This document shows positions 40,757-51,038 of a DNA stretch of 64,000 nucleotides, in pieces. Below the pieces are notes generated by a model. It saw only the letters and a list, made by a program, of their open reading frames with translations, did not search any database and was not told the origin of the DNA. A program made the position numbers and the translations under genes. Positions within the stretch are counted from its first letter, which is position 1, and every line of letters begins with the position of its first letter. The DNA is from an uncultured bacterium (GTDB taxonomy: Bacteria; Planctomycetota; UBA1135; GCA-002686595): NCBI GenBank assembly GCA_902826945.1, contig CADEGS010000004.1, positions 1-64,000 on the forward strand, written 5' to 3'.

Positions 40757-41551
40757 TCAGAGGGAGACGGAGAGGCCGATCAGCGGGCCGGAGAGGCCGA
40801 GCTCGGTGTCGAGCCCGCCCTCCTCCTCGAAGTCGAAGGTCATGTGGCGGTAGCCGGCGACGAGGGCAGTGCGCCCGTCGCCGAAGGACCACGCGAGCGA
40901 GGGGAACGCGCTCCAGGTGAGGTCCGTGCCGCCGCTCGAGGCGTCGAGCTGCCCCTGGAGGCTGAGTCGGCTCGTGAGCTCGCGGCGGTAGCGCACGCCG
41001 ACGAGCGCGTCCACCAGCGTCGAGTCGGCCGCGTAGTCTTGCTCGCTCGTCCCCGACGACGTCGCGAAGCTCGCGTCCACGCGCGCACGCTGGTCGAGGA
41101 TGCGCGCGCCGCACAGGAACGAGAGGCCGGTCCGATCGCCTCCAGGATCCCACGTGACCGCGACGTCGGCGATCGTCATGTCGAGCGTCCAGCCGACGTC
41201 CGCCGTGCCGGCGCCCTGCGGCAGCGCGAGGCCGCGCGCGTCGTCGGCCATCGAGACGTAGAAGACGTCGGCCAAGAGGCCGAGCGCGCCCTTCTGCAAC
41301 TCGATACGCCCCTGGAAGGTCGTCTCGAGGTCCTCGAGCAGGTCCTCGACCGGGATCGTCTCGTCCACGACGCCGCGGCCGTCCAGGCGCGTGTCCACGC
41401 GGACGTCGGTGGCCCACGCGTAGGGCGTGACGCGAACGTGCCAGCGCTCGTCCTGCGCCGCGGCGCTCGCGGCGAGACAGGAGAGCGCGAGCGCGCCGAG
41501 CGAGGCGCGGCGAAGCGGAGCGGCGGAGCGGGTCGGGCGGAGCGGCGGCAT
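40757..41551 (-). CDS. Outer-membrane beta-barrel protein, uncharacterised
   Basis: A 264-residue exported protein. The signal peptide covers residues 1-33 (cleavage near ASAAAQ). The mature chain has alternating amphipathic strands, with [14 protein letters not shown] at the start and [12 protein letters not shown] at the end; the final residue is Leu after aromatic-poor strands. The segment [17 protein letters not shown] is often seen in a family of porin-like proteins of unknown function. It lies 11 nt after the NHLP-like gene and 23 nt before the DJ-1-like gene. It could be a channel or a structural barrel; the substrate is unknown. Confidence 0.78.
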   Translation of the reverse strand: MPPLRPTRSAAPLRRASLGALALSCLAASAAAQDERWHVRVTPYAWATDVRVDTRLDGRGVVDETIPVEDLLEDLETTFQGRIELQKGALGLLADVFYVSMADDARGLALPQGAGTADVGWTLDMTIADVAVTWDPGGDRTGLSFLCGARILDQRARVDASFATSSGTSEQDYAADSTLVDALVGVRYRRELTSRLSLQGQLDASSGGTDLTWSAFPSLAWSFGDGRTALVAGYRHMTFDFEEEGGLDTELGLSGPLIGLSVSL

Positions 41552-41562
41552 GGCGTTTCTCT

Positions 41563-41814
41563 TCAGCAGGCGGTGGGAGGGACGGCGCCCTCGGCGGGCG
41601 CGGTGGCGGTGGCGGCCCGGCACAGGCGCGCGTCGAGCGCGGCCGCGAGCGCGCGCAGCGCCGCGGGATCGATGGCGGCGAGCGCCTCTTCCTCGACCTC
41701 GGTCAGCTCGAGGAACTGCGCGCGCAGGGCCGCGCGGGGGTGGCCCGCGAAGCGCCGCCGCAGGTCGGGGTCGGTGACCAGGCGGCCGATCAGGATCTCG
41801 ACGTTCCTGTGCAT
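41563..41814 (-). CDS. Small NHLP/RiPP-leader-like protein
   Basis: An 83-residue protein from the ATG at 41814. It reads [18 protein letters not shown], then [20 protein letters not shown], close to the leader type of the nitrile-hydratase-leader clan (Franean1_4349/Os1348-like families). The C-terminal part ([18 protein letters not shown], ending PTAC) has two Cys and could be a core. A TTG at 41874 would add 20 residues with CRYC and is less likely. No maturation enzyme (YcaO, LanM, radical SAM) or dedicated exporter is nearby, so it may instead be a non-modified regulatory or carrier protein. It heads a four-gene operon and diverges from a sigma-54 activator. The family call is from memory of patterns. 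Confidence 0.62.
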   Translation of the reverse strand: MHRNVEILIGRLVTDPDLRRRFAGHPRAALRAQFLELTEVEEEALAAIDPAALRALAAALDARLCRAATATAPAEGAVPPTAC

Positions 41815-41828
41815 GGCGAGCGACAAGG

Positions 41829-41842
41829 GCACGGCCTGTACC
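41829..41842 (-). promoter_or_regulatory. Possible sigma-54 promoter of the NHLP operon
   Basis: On the minus strand CGGTACAGGCCGTGCC has GG (41841-41842) and GC (41829-41830) separated by 10 nt, as in the -24/-12 consensus TGGCAC-N5-TTGC. The predicted start would be near 41818, just before the ATG at 41814. The match is partial. A weak sigma-70-type alternative is CTGACA (41884-41889) with GTTACT (41862-41867), 16 nt apart. Confidence 0.3.
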
Positions 41843-41944
41843 GCGCCCTCGAGATTCGCGCAGTAACGACACAAGTTGTTTATTGTCAGTCGCTTGTGGA
41901 TTCCGATCGGCCACGTGCTCGCGTCCGGCGCACTGGCTCGCGGC

Positions 41945-41986
41945 GGACACCTGTCCGTCTCCGGACAGCCCCCGGACAGCTATGCT
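41945..41986 (+). promoter_or_regulatory. Operator array and -10 box before the sigma-54 activator
   Basis: GGACA (41945-41949) and TGTCC (41952-41956) form an inverted pair. CTGTCCG (41951-41957) pairs with CGGACAG (41962-41968), and CGGACAG recurs at 41973-41979, 11 bp further on. TATGCT (41981-41986) follows directly and ends 8 nt before the ATG at 41995. The half-sites fill the place of a -35 box, so a bound regulator would affect this promoter and could also reach the divergent operon. Confidence 0.55.
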
Positions 41987-41994
41987 CGTGGCGG

Positions 41995-44097
<2,103 letters not shown>

Positions 44098-44354
44098 GCG
44101 AGCTCCGCTCGCTCAGCGCCCGCGGCCCCCTGGCCGCGGCCGGCGAGGCAGCGCCGTGGCGCCGCAGGCCTCGTCGCGCCGTGGGAGCGACCCATCGTCG
44201 CGCAGCGACGGCAGCACGCCCCGATGGAGTCGAGGCGGGTGGCCGTGCTCAGGGGCCACGCCTCCTCAACCCACCGGCCAAGGGCCACGCGCTCCCACCT
44301 CCGCCGCCCCGCGCAGCAGGCGAAACAGGCCCTTGTCCCGGGCCGGCCGCCTGC
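44098..44354 (+). terminator. Intergenic region with hairpin terminator
   Basis: CCGCGGCC (44120-44127) pairs with GGCCGCGG (44132-44139) around CCCT, 23 nt after the activator stop, and probably ends transcription. The rest carries short repeats (GGGCCACGC twice; GTGGGAGCG and CGCTCCCAC inverted about 120 bp apart; hairpin GCGAC-CCATC-GTCGC) but no gene was found. Confidence 0.4.
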
Positions 44355-44360
44355 TAGGAT
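44355..44360 (+). promoter_or_regulatory. Candidate -10 box of the tRNA gene
   Basis: TAGGAT in CTGCTAGGATCTCC, 13 nt before the mature tRNA 5' end. It gives independent support that this hexamer works as a -10 box here. Confidence 0.5.
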
Positions 44361-44373
44361 CTCCGCCCCGCAA

Positions 44374-44448
44374 GCGGCTGTAGCTCAGTGGTAGAGCGCC
44401 ACCTTGCCAAGGTGGATGTCGAGGGTTCAAGTCCCTTCAGCCGCTCCA
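44374..44448 (+). tRNA. tRNA-Gly (anticodon GCC)
   Basis: A complete 75-nt cloverleaf. The acceptor stem GCGGCTG pairs with CAGCCGC; the D-arm is in AGCTCAGTGGTAGAGC; the anticodon arm is CCACC-TTGCCAA-GGTGG with anticodon GCC at its centre; the T-arm is AGGG-TTCAAGT-CCCT. The CCA end is encoded (44446-44448). It has its own TAGGAT box. Confidence 0.97.
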
Positions 44449-44519
44449 GTCTCGCGGGCCCGGGTGTGCGGCGGGAGCGCGCGCGCGCGGCCGACCGCCC
44501 GGCGATCCGCGAGCCGCGG

Positions 44520-45491
44520 CTAGTCCAGCGGGAAGATCACGAAGTCGTCGTGGGCCTGCACCTTCGGCGCGTTTCCCATCTCGCTCAAGGCACGGTCGAG
44601 TTCCAGCAGGTGCTCGTGGCCGAGCTGCAACGCGTGCTCGCCCGGGTGGTGCGTCGAGCCGAGCGGGAGCTGCTGCCCGGGGACGCTCGTCATCTCGATG
44701 TGAGCGCCGAGCACGAACGCGACGGGATGGGTGGCGGTGAACTCGACGAGCCGCCGGATGCTCGCCCGATAGACCGACCACTGGCCCCGCGAGACCGCTC
44801 CCTGGACGTACAGCCGGCCCGGATAGAGCGTGTCGCCCGTCAGGAGAATCCGCGTGCGGCGGTCGTAGAGCGCGATGTGGCTCGCATGGTGGCCGGGGAT
44901 CGGGATCACGTCGAGGAGGCGCTCGCCGAGGTCGTAGCTCGCGATGTCGTTCGGCCAGTCCTCGACGCCGAAGAAGGCCTGGAGCTCGGAGACGGTCGCC
45001 GGCACGAGCGTCGTCCTCGGCTCGTCCGCGAACTGGGGATCGCCCGCGGTGTGGTCCCGGTGACCGTGGGTGTGAACGACGACGAGCTCGATCGAGCTCA
45101 GGCCGGAGGTCGCGAGCCAGCGCTGGATCACGCCCGCGACGGCTTCCTGGATCGCGATCCCGCCGGCACCGGTGTCGACCAGCAGCGCCCTCTCGCGCCC
45201 GAAGATCAGGTAGAGGAACGGCGCCTCGAAGCTCGTGCGGAGCGATTGGCGCAGGATGAAGAGGTCGCGATCGTAGGCGTGGACCTGGATGGCGGGCTCT
45301 CCGTCGCCGTCGGGGCCGCCGCTGATCCAGCGCTCGGGGAACGTGCCGGGCTCCGGCTCGACGGCGGATGACGGTGCAGCGTCGCCGGATCCGGCGCTCG
45401 TCGTGGAGGCTTCTGCGCCGTTCCCGTGCGGATGGAGCGGAGCGCAACCCGGCGTGCAATGCCACAGCACGAAGGCGAGGAGCGCGCGCAT
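44520..45491 (-). CDS. Exported metallo-beta-lactamase-fold hydrolase
   Basis: A 323-residue protein. The N-terminus (MRALLAFVLWHC, then PGC) looks like a short lipoprotein signal; an upstream ATG at 45548 would add 19 polar residues and is less likely. The zinc motif is VVHTHGHRDHTAGD (HxHxDH), with GHHASHIALYD, TGDTLYPG and the last His in LGAHIEM. All six zinc-ligand positions can be placed. Residues 20-50 are a flexible Ser/Ala/Pro region. It lies 128 nt downstream of the PhoD-like gene on the same strand and may share its transcript. It could act on a lactone, phosphoester or similar bond; the substrate is unknown. Confidence 0.83.
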   Translation of the reverse strand: MRALLAFVLWHCTPGCAPLHPHGNGAEASTTSAGSGDAAPSSAVEPEPGTFPERWISGGPDGDGEPAIQVHAYDRDLFILRQSLRTSFEAPFLYLIFGRERALLVDTGAGGIAIQEAVAGVIQRWLATSGLSSIELVVVHTHGHRDHTAGDPQFADEPRTTLVPATVSELQAFFGVEDWPNDIASYDLGERLLDVIPIPGHHASHIALYDRRTRILLTGDTLYPGRLYVQGAVSRGQWSVYRASIRRLVEFTATHPVAFVLGAHIEMTSVPGQQLPLGSTHHPGEHALQLGHEHLLELDRALSEMGNAPKVQAHDDFVIFPLD

Positions 45492-45619
45492 CGCCCTCGG
45501 CGGTCCACCCCGACTCGTACCCCGCGGACCCTGGTCGCGACCGGCCATGCGACGAGTGTCGCGTGGACAGGGGTTGCGGCAAGGGCCCTCCCGGAAACCG
45601 GCTCCGCCGACACCGGCCG

Positions 45620-47674
45620 CTAGATCGCGAGCCCCGCGTCGCCCTCGACGATCTCCTGGCGCAGCTCGGGTCGCTCGCCCGCGCGCCAGCGGCGCACGCG
45701 ATGGACGGCGCGATAGACGAGCGGGCCCCCGTCCTCGCGCTCGCTGCGCTCGAGCGGTCGCGGGATGCAGACGAACTCGGTCTCGAGCTCCTCGGGGGAC
45801 GCGCGCACCGTCGCGTAGCCGTGTCCGCCGAAGTCGGCGAAGGCGAGATGCGGCGCAACGTCGGGGTTGCGCGCCGCGCGCGCGCGGGCCGGGTCTCCCG
45901 TCTCCTGCAGCGTCAAGGACGAGCGCACGCCGTGCAGGACGGTCATGTTGAGCGCGCACTGCATCGATCCGTCCGGCAGGTCGCGGACGTAGAGCGCGCG
46001 CAGCGGGTGGTCGCGGGGGAACACGTGCTCGTGGACCTCCGCCAGGCCCTGCTGCGAGATCGAGCCCGTGATGAACTCGACGCCGACGGGCTCGAACGGC
46101 CGCGGCGGCAGCGCCTCGCTCGGATAGCCGGCCCAGAACGAGTGCTTGTCGCCGGCGACGATGGCCAGGCCGGTGATGCCCTCCTCGCGGACCATGCGGA
46201 AGAGCTCGCGGTGCTCGATCCCGTAGCCCGCGTTGAGCACGGCGTAGCCCGCGCCCGGCCAGGGCCCGACGAGACCCGGCGGCAGGTTCTGCGGGTCCGC
46301 GCGCCAGGTCAGCGTGCCGAGCGAGTGGCCCCAGATCTTCCAGGGCGCGCGCGACGCCCGCAGGGTCTCCTGGAGCCACGCCAACTGCTCCAGCCCGAGA
46401 TACGCCTGCGGCGGCCGGTCGGCCTGCGCGTTCGGCACCTCGCCGTCGCCGACGCGGATCGTCCTCGGCGGGCGGCCGCCGTCGTGCTCGCGTCCCTCGT
46501 CGAGGATCTCGTTCCACTCCTCGGGGAACATCGACGGGAAGTCGCTGGCCGCCAGGTCGCCGCCGTCCGCCGGGGGTCCCATGAAGGAGCGGTTGTCGGT
46601 GAGGATCAGCTCGACGTTCTCGCCGAAGCGCAACGCGCGATGGATGCGCAGCGCCGTGATCGCGGCCAGGTTGTTCGGCTCCGGGCTGACGCCGCGGGCG
46701 TCGAACGTCGTCAGCGGCTCGTCGGCGACGGCGGGCGCCTCGAACACGTCCCCGGCGCCGGGCTTGGCGACGCGCGCCGGCTGGTACTCGTACCACGCCT
46801 GGCTGGCGGCCACCTTGAGGCGCTGCGCCGGGCGCACGGTGCCGCCGAAGACCTGCTGGCTCTGGAAGCCGTTCCAGGAGAACTCGTGGTTGTCCCACAC
46901 CGGCACGAACGGCCAGCGCGCGCGCGCGTCCTGCAGGTCGGGATCGGCGAGGTAGGCGCGATACGCCGCGCGGTAGTCCTCGAGATCGATCGGCAGGTGG
47001 AAGTCGCGCATCCTCTCGCCGCGCGGGTAGCGCACGACGTCGCGCAGGCGGCGGCCGCGCTGCACGCCGCCGGGGACGTCCTCGGGATACCAGACGACCT
47101 CGTAGAGGAAGTCGCCGAGGTGCAGGACGAAGCGCAGGCGCTCCTCGGGCGCACGGAGCTCGTCCTCGTGGATCATGCGCCGGTACGCGTTGCAGGCGCC
47201 GTTCGTGACGTCCTGGCAGCTCACGAACGCGAAGCGCACGGGTCGGTCGTCGTCGTCGGCCGGAGCGGTGAGCGTGCGGCCGGTGCGGCTGGTGCAACCG
47301 GCCTCGTCGACGAAGCGGTACCAGTGCTCGCTCGCCGGCCTCAGCCCGGCGGCGAGGAAGCGGCACGTCCAGTCGGTGCGCGCGCTGACCTCGACCTCTC
47401 CGCGCGCGACGACCCGCGCGAACGCCTCGTCGCGAGCGACCTCGACCAGCAGCCGGTGCGCGACGGCTCCGGGATCGGGCGCGCGGCGCGTCCACAGGAG
47501 AACGCTGTCCGGCGCGGGGTCGCCCGAGGCGACGCCCTGGGGATAGAGGTCGCGCCGCTCGGCGCGCGTCGCGCGCGGGGCGGTGGCGCACCGGGGGCCG
47601 AAGGCGAGCGCGGCCCCCAGCGCCGCGGCTCGCGCGGCGAGCTGTCTCCGGGTGAAGCCAGATGCACGACCCAT
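45620..47674 (-). CDS. PhoD-like alkaline phosphatase/phosphodiesterase, Tat-exported
   Basis: A 684-residue exported metalloenzyme. The N-terminus has a twin-arginine signal (FTRRQLAARAA). The fold begins with YPQGVASGDPAPDSVLLWTR, the classic PhoD N-terminal domain, then RFAFVSCQD, LHLGDFLYEV with the metal-binding Asp, VWDNHEFSWNG, LILTDNRSF and AIVAGDKHSFWAG. PhoD enzymes use Fe3+ and Ca2+ and act on phosphate mono- and diesters in the periplasm or outside. It is somewhat longer than Bacillus PhoD. GGAGG lies 7 nt before the ATG. A TAGGAT box stands about 50 nt upstream, with short direct repeats before it. Regulation by phosphate is likely for the family but is not shown. Confidence 0.9.
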   Translation of the reverse strand: MGRASGFTRRQLAARAAALGAALAFGPRCATAPRATRAERRDLYPQGVASGDPAPDSVLLWTRRAPDPGAVAHRLLVEVARDEAFARVVARGEVEVSARTDWTCRFLAAGLRPASEHWYRFVDEAGCTSRTGRTLTAPADDDDRPVRFAFVSCQDVTNGACNAYRRMIHEDELRAPEERLRFVLHLGDFLYEVVWYPEDVPGGVQRGRRLRDVVRYPRGERMRDFHLPIDLEDYRAAYRAYLADPDLQDARARWPFVPVWDNHEFSWNGFQSQQVFGGTVRPAQRLKVAASQAWYEYQPARVAKPGAGDVFEAPAVADEPLTTFDARGVSPEPNNLAAITALRIHRALRFGENVELILTDNRSFMGPPADGGDLAASDFPSMFPEEWNEILDEGREHDGGRPPRTIRVGDGEVPNAQADRPPQAYLGLEQLAWLQETLRASRAPWKIWGHSLGTLTWRADPQNLPPGLVGPWPGAGYAVLNAGYGIEHRELFRMVREEGITGLAIVAGDKHSFWAGYPSEALPPRPFEPVGVEFITGSISQQGLAEVHEHVFPRDHPLRALYVRDLPDGSMQCALNMTVLHGVRSSLTLQETGDPARARAARNPDVAPHLAFADFGGHGYATVRASPEELETEFVCIPRPLERSEREDGGPLVYRAVHRVRRWRAGERPELRQEIVEGDAGLAI

Positions 47675-47721
47675 GATCGTTCCTCCGAGATCGCTCCGCG
47701 GTCGTCAGGAGCCGCGCACGC

Positions 47722-47727
47722 ATCCTA
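47722..47727 (-). promoter_or_regulatory. Candidate -10 box of the PhoD gene
   Basis: TAGGAT on the minus strand in CCTAGGATGCG; the leader to the ATG at 47674 would be about 40 nt and includes a good Shine-Dalgarno site. Confidence 0.45.
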
Positions 47728-47773
47728 GGAGGGCTCGTCGGCGTCGGCGCGCGATCCGAGGCGAATCCGCCGC

Positions 47774-47820
47774 TGCGGACGTACTTGTCGCGCAAGGGCA
47801 CGGTTGCGGACGTGCAAGGG
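47774..47820 (-). repeat. Short direct repeats upstream of the PhoD promoter
   Basis: TGCGGACGT occurs at 47774-47782 and 47805-47813, and GCAAGGG at 47792-47798 and 47814-47820 (22 bp apart, about two helical turns). They lie 47-98 bp upstream of the TAGGAT box and could be a binding site for an activator. They do not match the Pho-box consensus by eye. Confidence 0.3.
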
Positions 47821-47873
47821 CGCGAGCCCATCCGGCAGCGATCGCCGCAGCCGCCGCGCCCTCGACACGCGCG

Positions 47874-50800
47874 CTAGCGCGAGGCGCGCGCCGCGGCGGC
47901 GCGTCGCGCTCCCGAGAGCCGCTCGACCCCCGCCGTGATCGCGACGTAGAGCAACGGCGTGAACACGAGCCCGAGCAGCGTGTTCCCGATCATGCCGTAG
48001 AAGACGGCGGTGCCGATCGCCTGCCGGCTCGCGGCGCCGGCGCCGGTCGCGTGCACGAGCGGCAGCACGCCCAGGATGAAGGCCAGCGCGGTCATCAGGA
48101 TCGGCCGCAGGCGCAGGCGCGCGGCCTCGACCGCGGCGGCGACGAGGTCGGCGCCGCGCTCGTGGCTGGCGCGCGCGAACTCGACGATCAGGATCGCGTT
48201 CTTGGCGCCGAGGCCGACGAGCAGCACGAGCCCCACCTGCGTGTAGAGGTTGTTGTCCATGCCGCGCCACGAGAGGCCGAGCATCGCGCCGAGCACCGCC
48301 AGCGGGATCGAGAGCAGGACCGGCAAGGGCAGCGTCCAGCTCTCGTAGAGCCCGGCCAGGATCAGGTAGACGACGAGCAGCGCCAGCCCGAAGGCGAGCG
48401 CGCCCTGGCCGCTGGCGCGCTCCTGCTGGAGCGAGAGGCCCGTCCACTCGCCGGCGACGCCCGCCGGGCGCTTCTGCGCCAGCATCGAGTCGACGATGGC
48501 CAGCGCGTCGCCCGTGCTGACGCCCGGCGCCGGCACGCCGCGCAGGGCCGCGGCGGGGTAGAGGTTGTAGCGTACGACGTGCGCGGGCCCCATCGTCTCG
48601 CGCAGCGCGACGAGCGAGCCGAGCGGCACCATCGCGCCCTCGGCGTTGCGCACCTGCAGGCCCCGGATCTGGTCGGCGCGCGCGCGGAAGGCGCCCTCGG
48701 CCTGCACGTTGACCTGCCAGGCGCGGTCGAAGCGGTTGAAGTCGTTCACGTAGGCCGAGCCGAGCTGCACGCTCATCGTGCCGAACAGCTCCTGCAGCGC
48801 GACGCCGCGCTTCTTGGCCTTCTCGCGGTCGACGTCGGCGTAGAGCTGCGGCACCGCGGCGCGGTAGGGGCTGTTCACCGCGCGCAGGCCCGACTGCGCG
48901 TTGCCGTCGGCCACCAGCTCGCCGACGAGCTCTTGCAGCGCCACGCGGCCGACGCCGCCGCGGTCCTCGATGCGCAGGTCGAAGCCGGCGGCGTTGCCGA
49001 CGCCCTCGACGGCCGGCGGCTGGAAGGCGATCACGAGGCCCTCCTGGATCGCCGCGTAGCGCTGGCGCAGCTCGCCCAGGATCGCCGGCAGGCTGCGGCC
49101 GCGCGGCACGCGCTCCGACCACGGCCGCAGGCCCGAGAACAGGACGGCGTAGTTCGAGCCGTTGCCCGCGATCAGCGAGAAGCCCTGGAACGCGGCCACG
49201 TGGTCGACGCCCTCCGTCTCCTCCAGGATCGCCTCGCAGCGCTCGATCACGGCCAGCGTGCGCTCCTGGCTGGCGCTGTCTGGCATCCACACCTCGGTGA
49301 TCAGCAGGCCGCGGTCCTCGTCCGGCACGAAGCCGGTCGGGACGCTCTGCACCGCGACCCAGGTGGCGGCGAGGGCGCCGGCGAAGACGAGCAGCGAGAG
49401 GGCGAGCAGCGCGGGGTGCAGCAGCCGGCGCACCAGCCCGGCGTAGGCGTCGGCGACGCGTGCGAAGCCGCGGTCGAACAGGCGCTTGAACCGGCTCTCG
49501 CGCTGGCCCGGGCGGTGCTCGCGCAAGAGCACGCCGGCCAGCGCCGGGCTCAGCGTCAGCGCGCACAGCGCGCTGAAGAACGTGCTGGCGGCGATCGTCA
49601 GCGCGAACTGGCGGTACAGCTGGCCGCTGATCCCCGGCAGCGCCGCGGTCGGCAGGAACACCGCCATCAGCACGAGCGAGATGCCGAGCACGGCGCCGAA
49701 CACCTCGGCCATCGCCTTGCGCGCGGCCTCCTTCGGCGGCAGGTGCAGCTCGCTCAGGTTGCGCTCGACGTTCTCGACCACCACGATCGCATCGTCCACG
49801 ACGATGCCGATCGCGAGCACGAGCCCGAACAGTGTCGGCAGGTTCAGGCTGAAGCCGAACAGGGCCAGCGCCAGGAACGTGCCGATCAAGGACACCGGGA
49901 TCGCCGCCAGCGGGATCAGGGTCGCGCGCAGGCTGCCGAGGAACACGAGCACGACCAGCAGCACCAGCGCCACAGCCTCGAAGAGCGTCTCGTAGACGCC
50001 GTCGATGGCGGCCACGACGAACGCGGAGGTGTCGTAGATCGTCTGCAGGTGCAGGCCTTCGGGCAGCTCGCGCTCCACCTCGTCCAGCAGGCGGTGGAGC
50101 TCCTCTGCGACCTGCACGGCGTTCCCGTCGGGCGACAGGTAGACCACCATCAGCCCCGAAGGAACGCCGTCGATGCGACCGAGCGTGTCGTAGGAGCGCG
50201 CGCCGAGCTCGACGCGCGCGACATCGCCCAGACGGACGACGCGGTTCCCATCGGCCTTGACGACGATGTCGGCGAACTGCTCGGGGTCGGCCAGCCGTCC
50301 GAGCGTCGTGACCGAGTACTGGTAGCCCAGCCCCGCCGGCGCCGGCGGCTGCCCGATCACGCCGGCCGCGACCTGGACGTTCTGCTCCTGCAGCGCGCGC
50401 ACGACGTCGAGCGCGACCAGGCCGCGCGAGCGCAGCCGGTCGGGGTCCAGCCACACGCGCATGCCGTAGTCCTTGCTCGGCCGGACCAGCGTGTCGCCGA
50501 CGCCGCGGAGGCGCTTGACGCGGTCGTTGACCTGGATGACCAGGTAGTTCGCCAGGTACAGGTCGGAGTAGCGTGCGCGCGCGGCGTCGTCCTCGGGGAC
50601 GAGGCCGACGACCGCCACGATGCTCGACGACACCTTGCTCGTGACGACGCCCTGGCGGCGCACCTCCTCGGGCAGCTTCGGCAGCGCGATCGCCACGCGG
50701 TTCTGCACGAGCACGGAGGCGATGTCGATGTCGGTGCCGACCTCGAACGTGACGTCCAGCACGTAGGAGCCGTCGCCCGCCGACGTGCTCTCCATGTAGA

Positions 50801-51029
50801 GCATGCGGTCCACGCCGTTCACCTGCTGCTCGATCGGCGCCGCCACGGTGTCGGCGATCACCTGCGCGCTGGCGCCCGGGTAGACCGTGCTGACGCGGAC
50901 CACCGGCGGGGCGATGTCGGGGTACTGCGCCACGGGCAGCGTCGGGTAGGCCACCGCGCCGAGCAGCACGATCAGGATCGACAGGACGCAGGCGACGATC
51001 GGCCGGCGGATGAAGAACTGGCTGAGCAC
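47874..51029 (-). CDS. RND (HAE1) multidrug efflux pump, inner-membrane subunit
   Basis: A 1051-residue protein of normal length for AcrB/MexB-type pumps. It works as a trimer driven by protons. The start MLSQFFIRRPIVACVLSI is typical. The proton-relay Asp pair is in GIVVDDAIVVVEN (TM4), and the Lys in VGLGAKNAILIVEFAR (TM10). The two large periplasmic loops are complete, with DYGMRVWLDPDRL in the docking part. The gene is 9 nt after the adaptor and is last in a TolC-adaptor-pump operon. Likely substrates are hydrophobic drugs or lipids, but are not shown. Confidence 0.95.
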   Translation of the reverse strand: MLSQFFIRRPIVACVLSILIVLLGAVAYPTLPVAQYPDIAPPVVRVSTVYPGASAQVIADTVAAPIEQQVNGVDRMLYMESTSAGDGSYVLDVTFEVGTDIDIASVLVQNRVAIALPKLPEEVRRQGVVTSKVSSSIVAVVGLVPEDDAARARYSDLYLANYLVIQVNDRVKRLRGVGDTLVRPSKDYGMRVWLDPDRLRSRGLVALDVVRALQEQNVQVAAGVIGQPPAPAGLGYQYSVTTLGRLADPEQFADIVVKADGNRVVRLGDVARVELGARSYDTLGRIDGVPSGLMVVYLSPDGNAVQVAEELHRLLDEVERELPEGLHLQTIYDTSAFVVAAIDGVYETLFEAVALVLLVVLVFLGSLRATLIPLAAIPVSLIGTFLALALFGFSLNLPTLFGLVLAIGIVVDDAIVVVENVERNLSELHLPPKEAARKAMAEVFGAVLGISLVLMAVFLPTAALPGISGQLYRQFALTIAASTFFSALCALTLSPALAGVLLREHRPGQRESRFKRLFDRGFARVADAYAGLVRRLLHPALLALSLLVFAGALAATWVAVQSVPTGFVPDEDRGLLITEVWMPDSASQERTLAVIERCEAILEETEGVDHVAAFQGFSLIAGNGSNYAVLFSGLRPWSERVPRGRSLPAILGELRQRYAAIQEGLVIAFQPPAVEGVGNAAGFDLRIEDRGGVGRVALQELVGELVADGNAQSGLRAVNSPYRAAVPQLYADVDREKAKKRGVALQELFGTMSVQLGSAYVNDFNRFDRAWQVNVQAEGAFRARADQIRGLQVRNAEGAMVPLGSLVALRETMGPAHVVRYNLYPAAALRGVPAPGVSTGDALAIVDSMLAQKRPAGVAGEWTGLSLQQERASGQGALAFGLALLVVYLILAGLYESWTLPLPVLLSIPLAVLGAMLGLSWRGMDNNLYTQVGLVLLVGLGAKNAILIVEFARASHERGADLVAAAVEAARLRLRPILMTALAFILGVLPLVHATGAGAASRQAIGTAVFYGMIGNTLLGLVFTPLLYVAITAGVERLSGARRAAAARASR

Positions 51030-51038
51030 GGCGGGTCC

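Noticed and set aside
40734..41417. A longer DJ-1-like protein starting near 41417
   Set aside because: The added part is the shadow of the outer-membrane protein gene; GTG at 40733 has a Shine-Dalgarno site.
44460..47674. Horizontal transfer of the MBL-PhoD pair next to a tRNA gene
   Set aside because: Base composition is only slightly less extreme than the neighbours; no integrase, direct repeat of the tRNA end or mobile gene was found.
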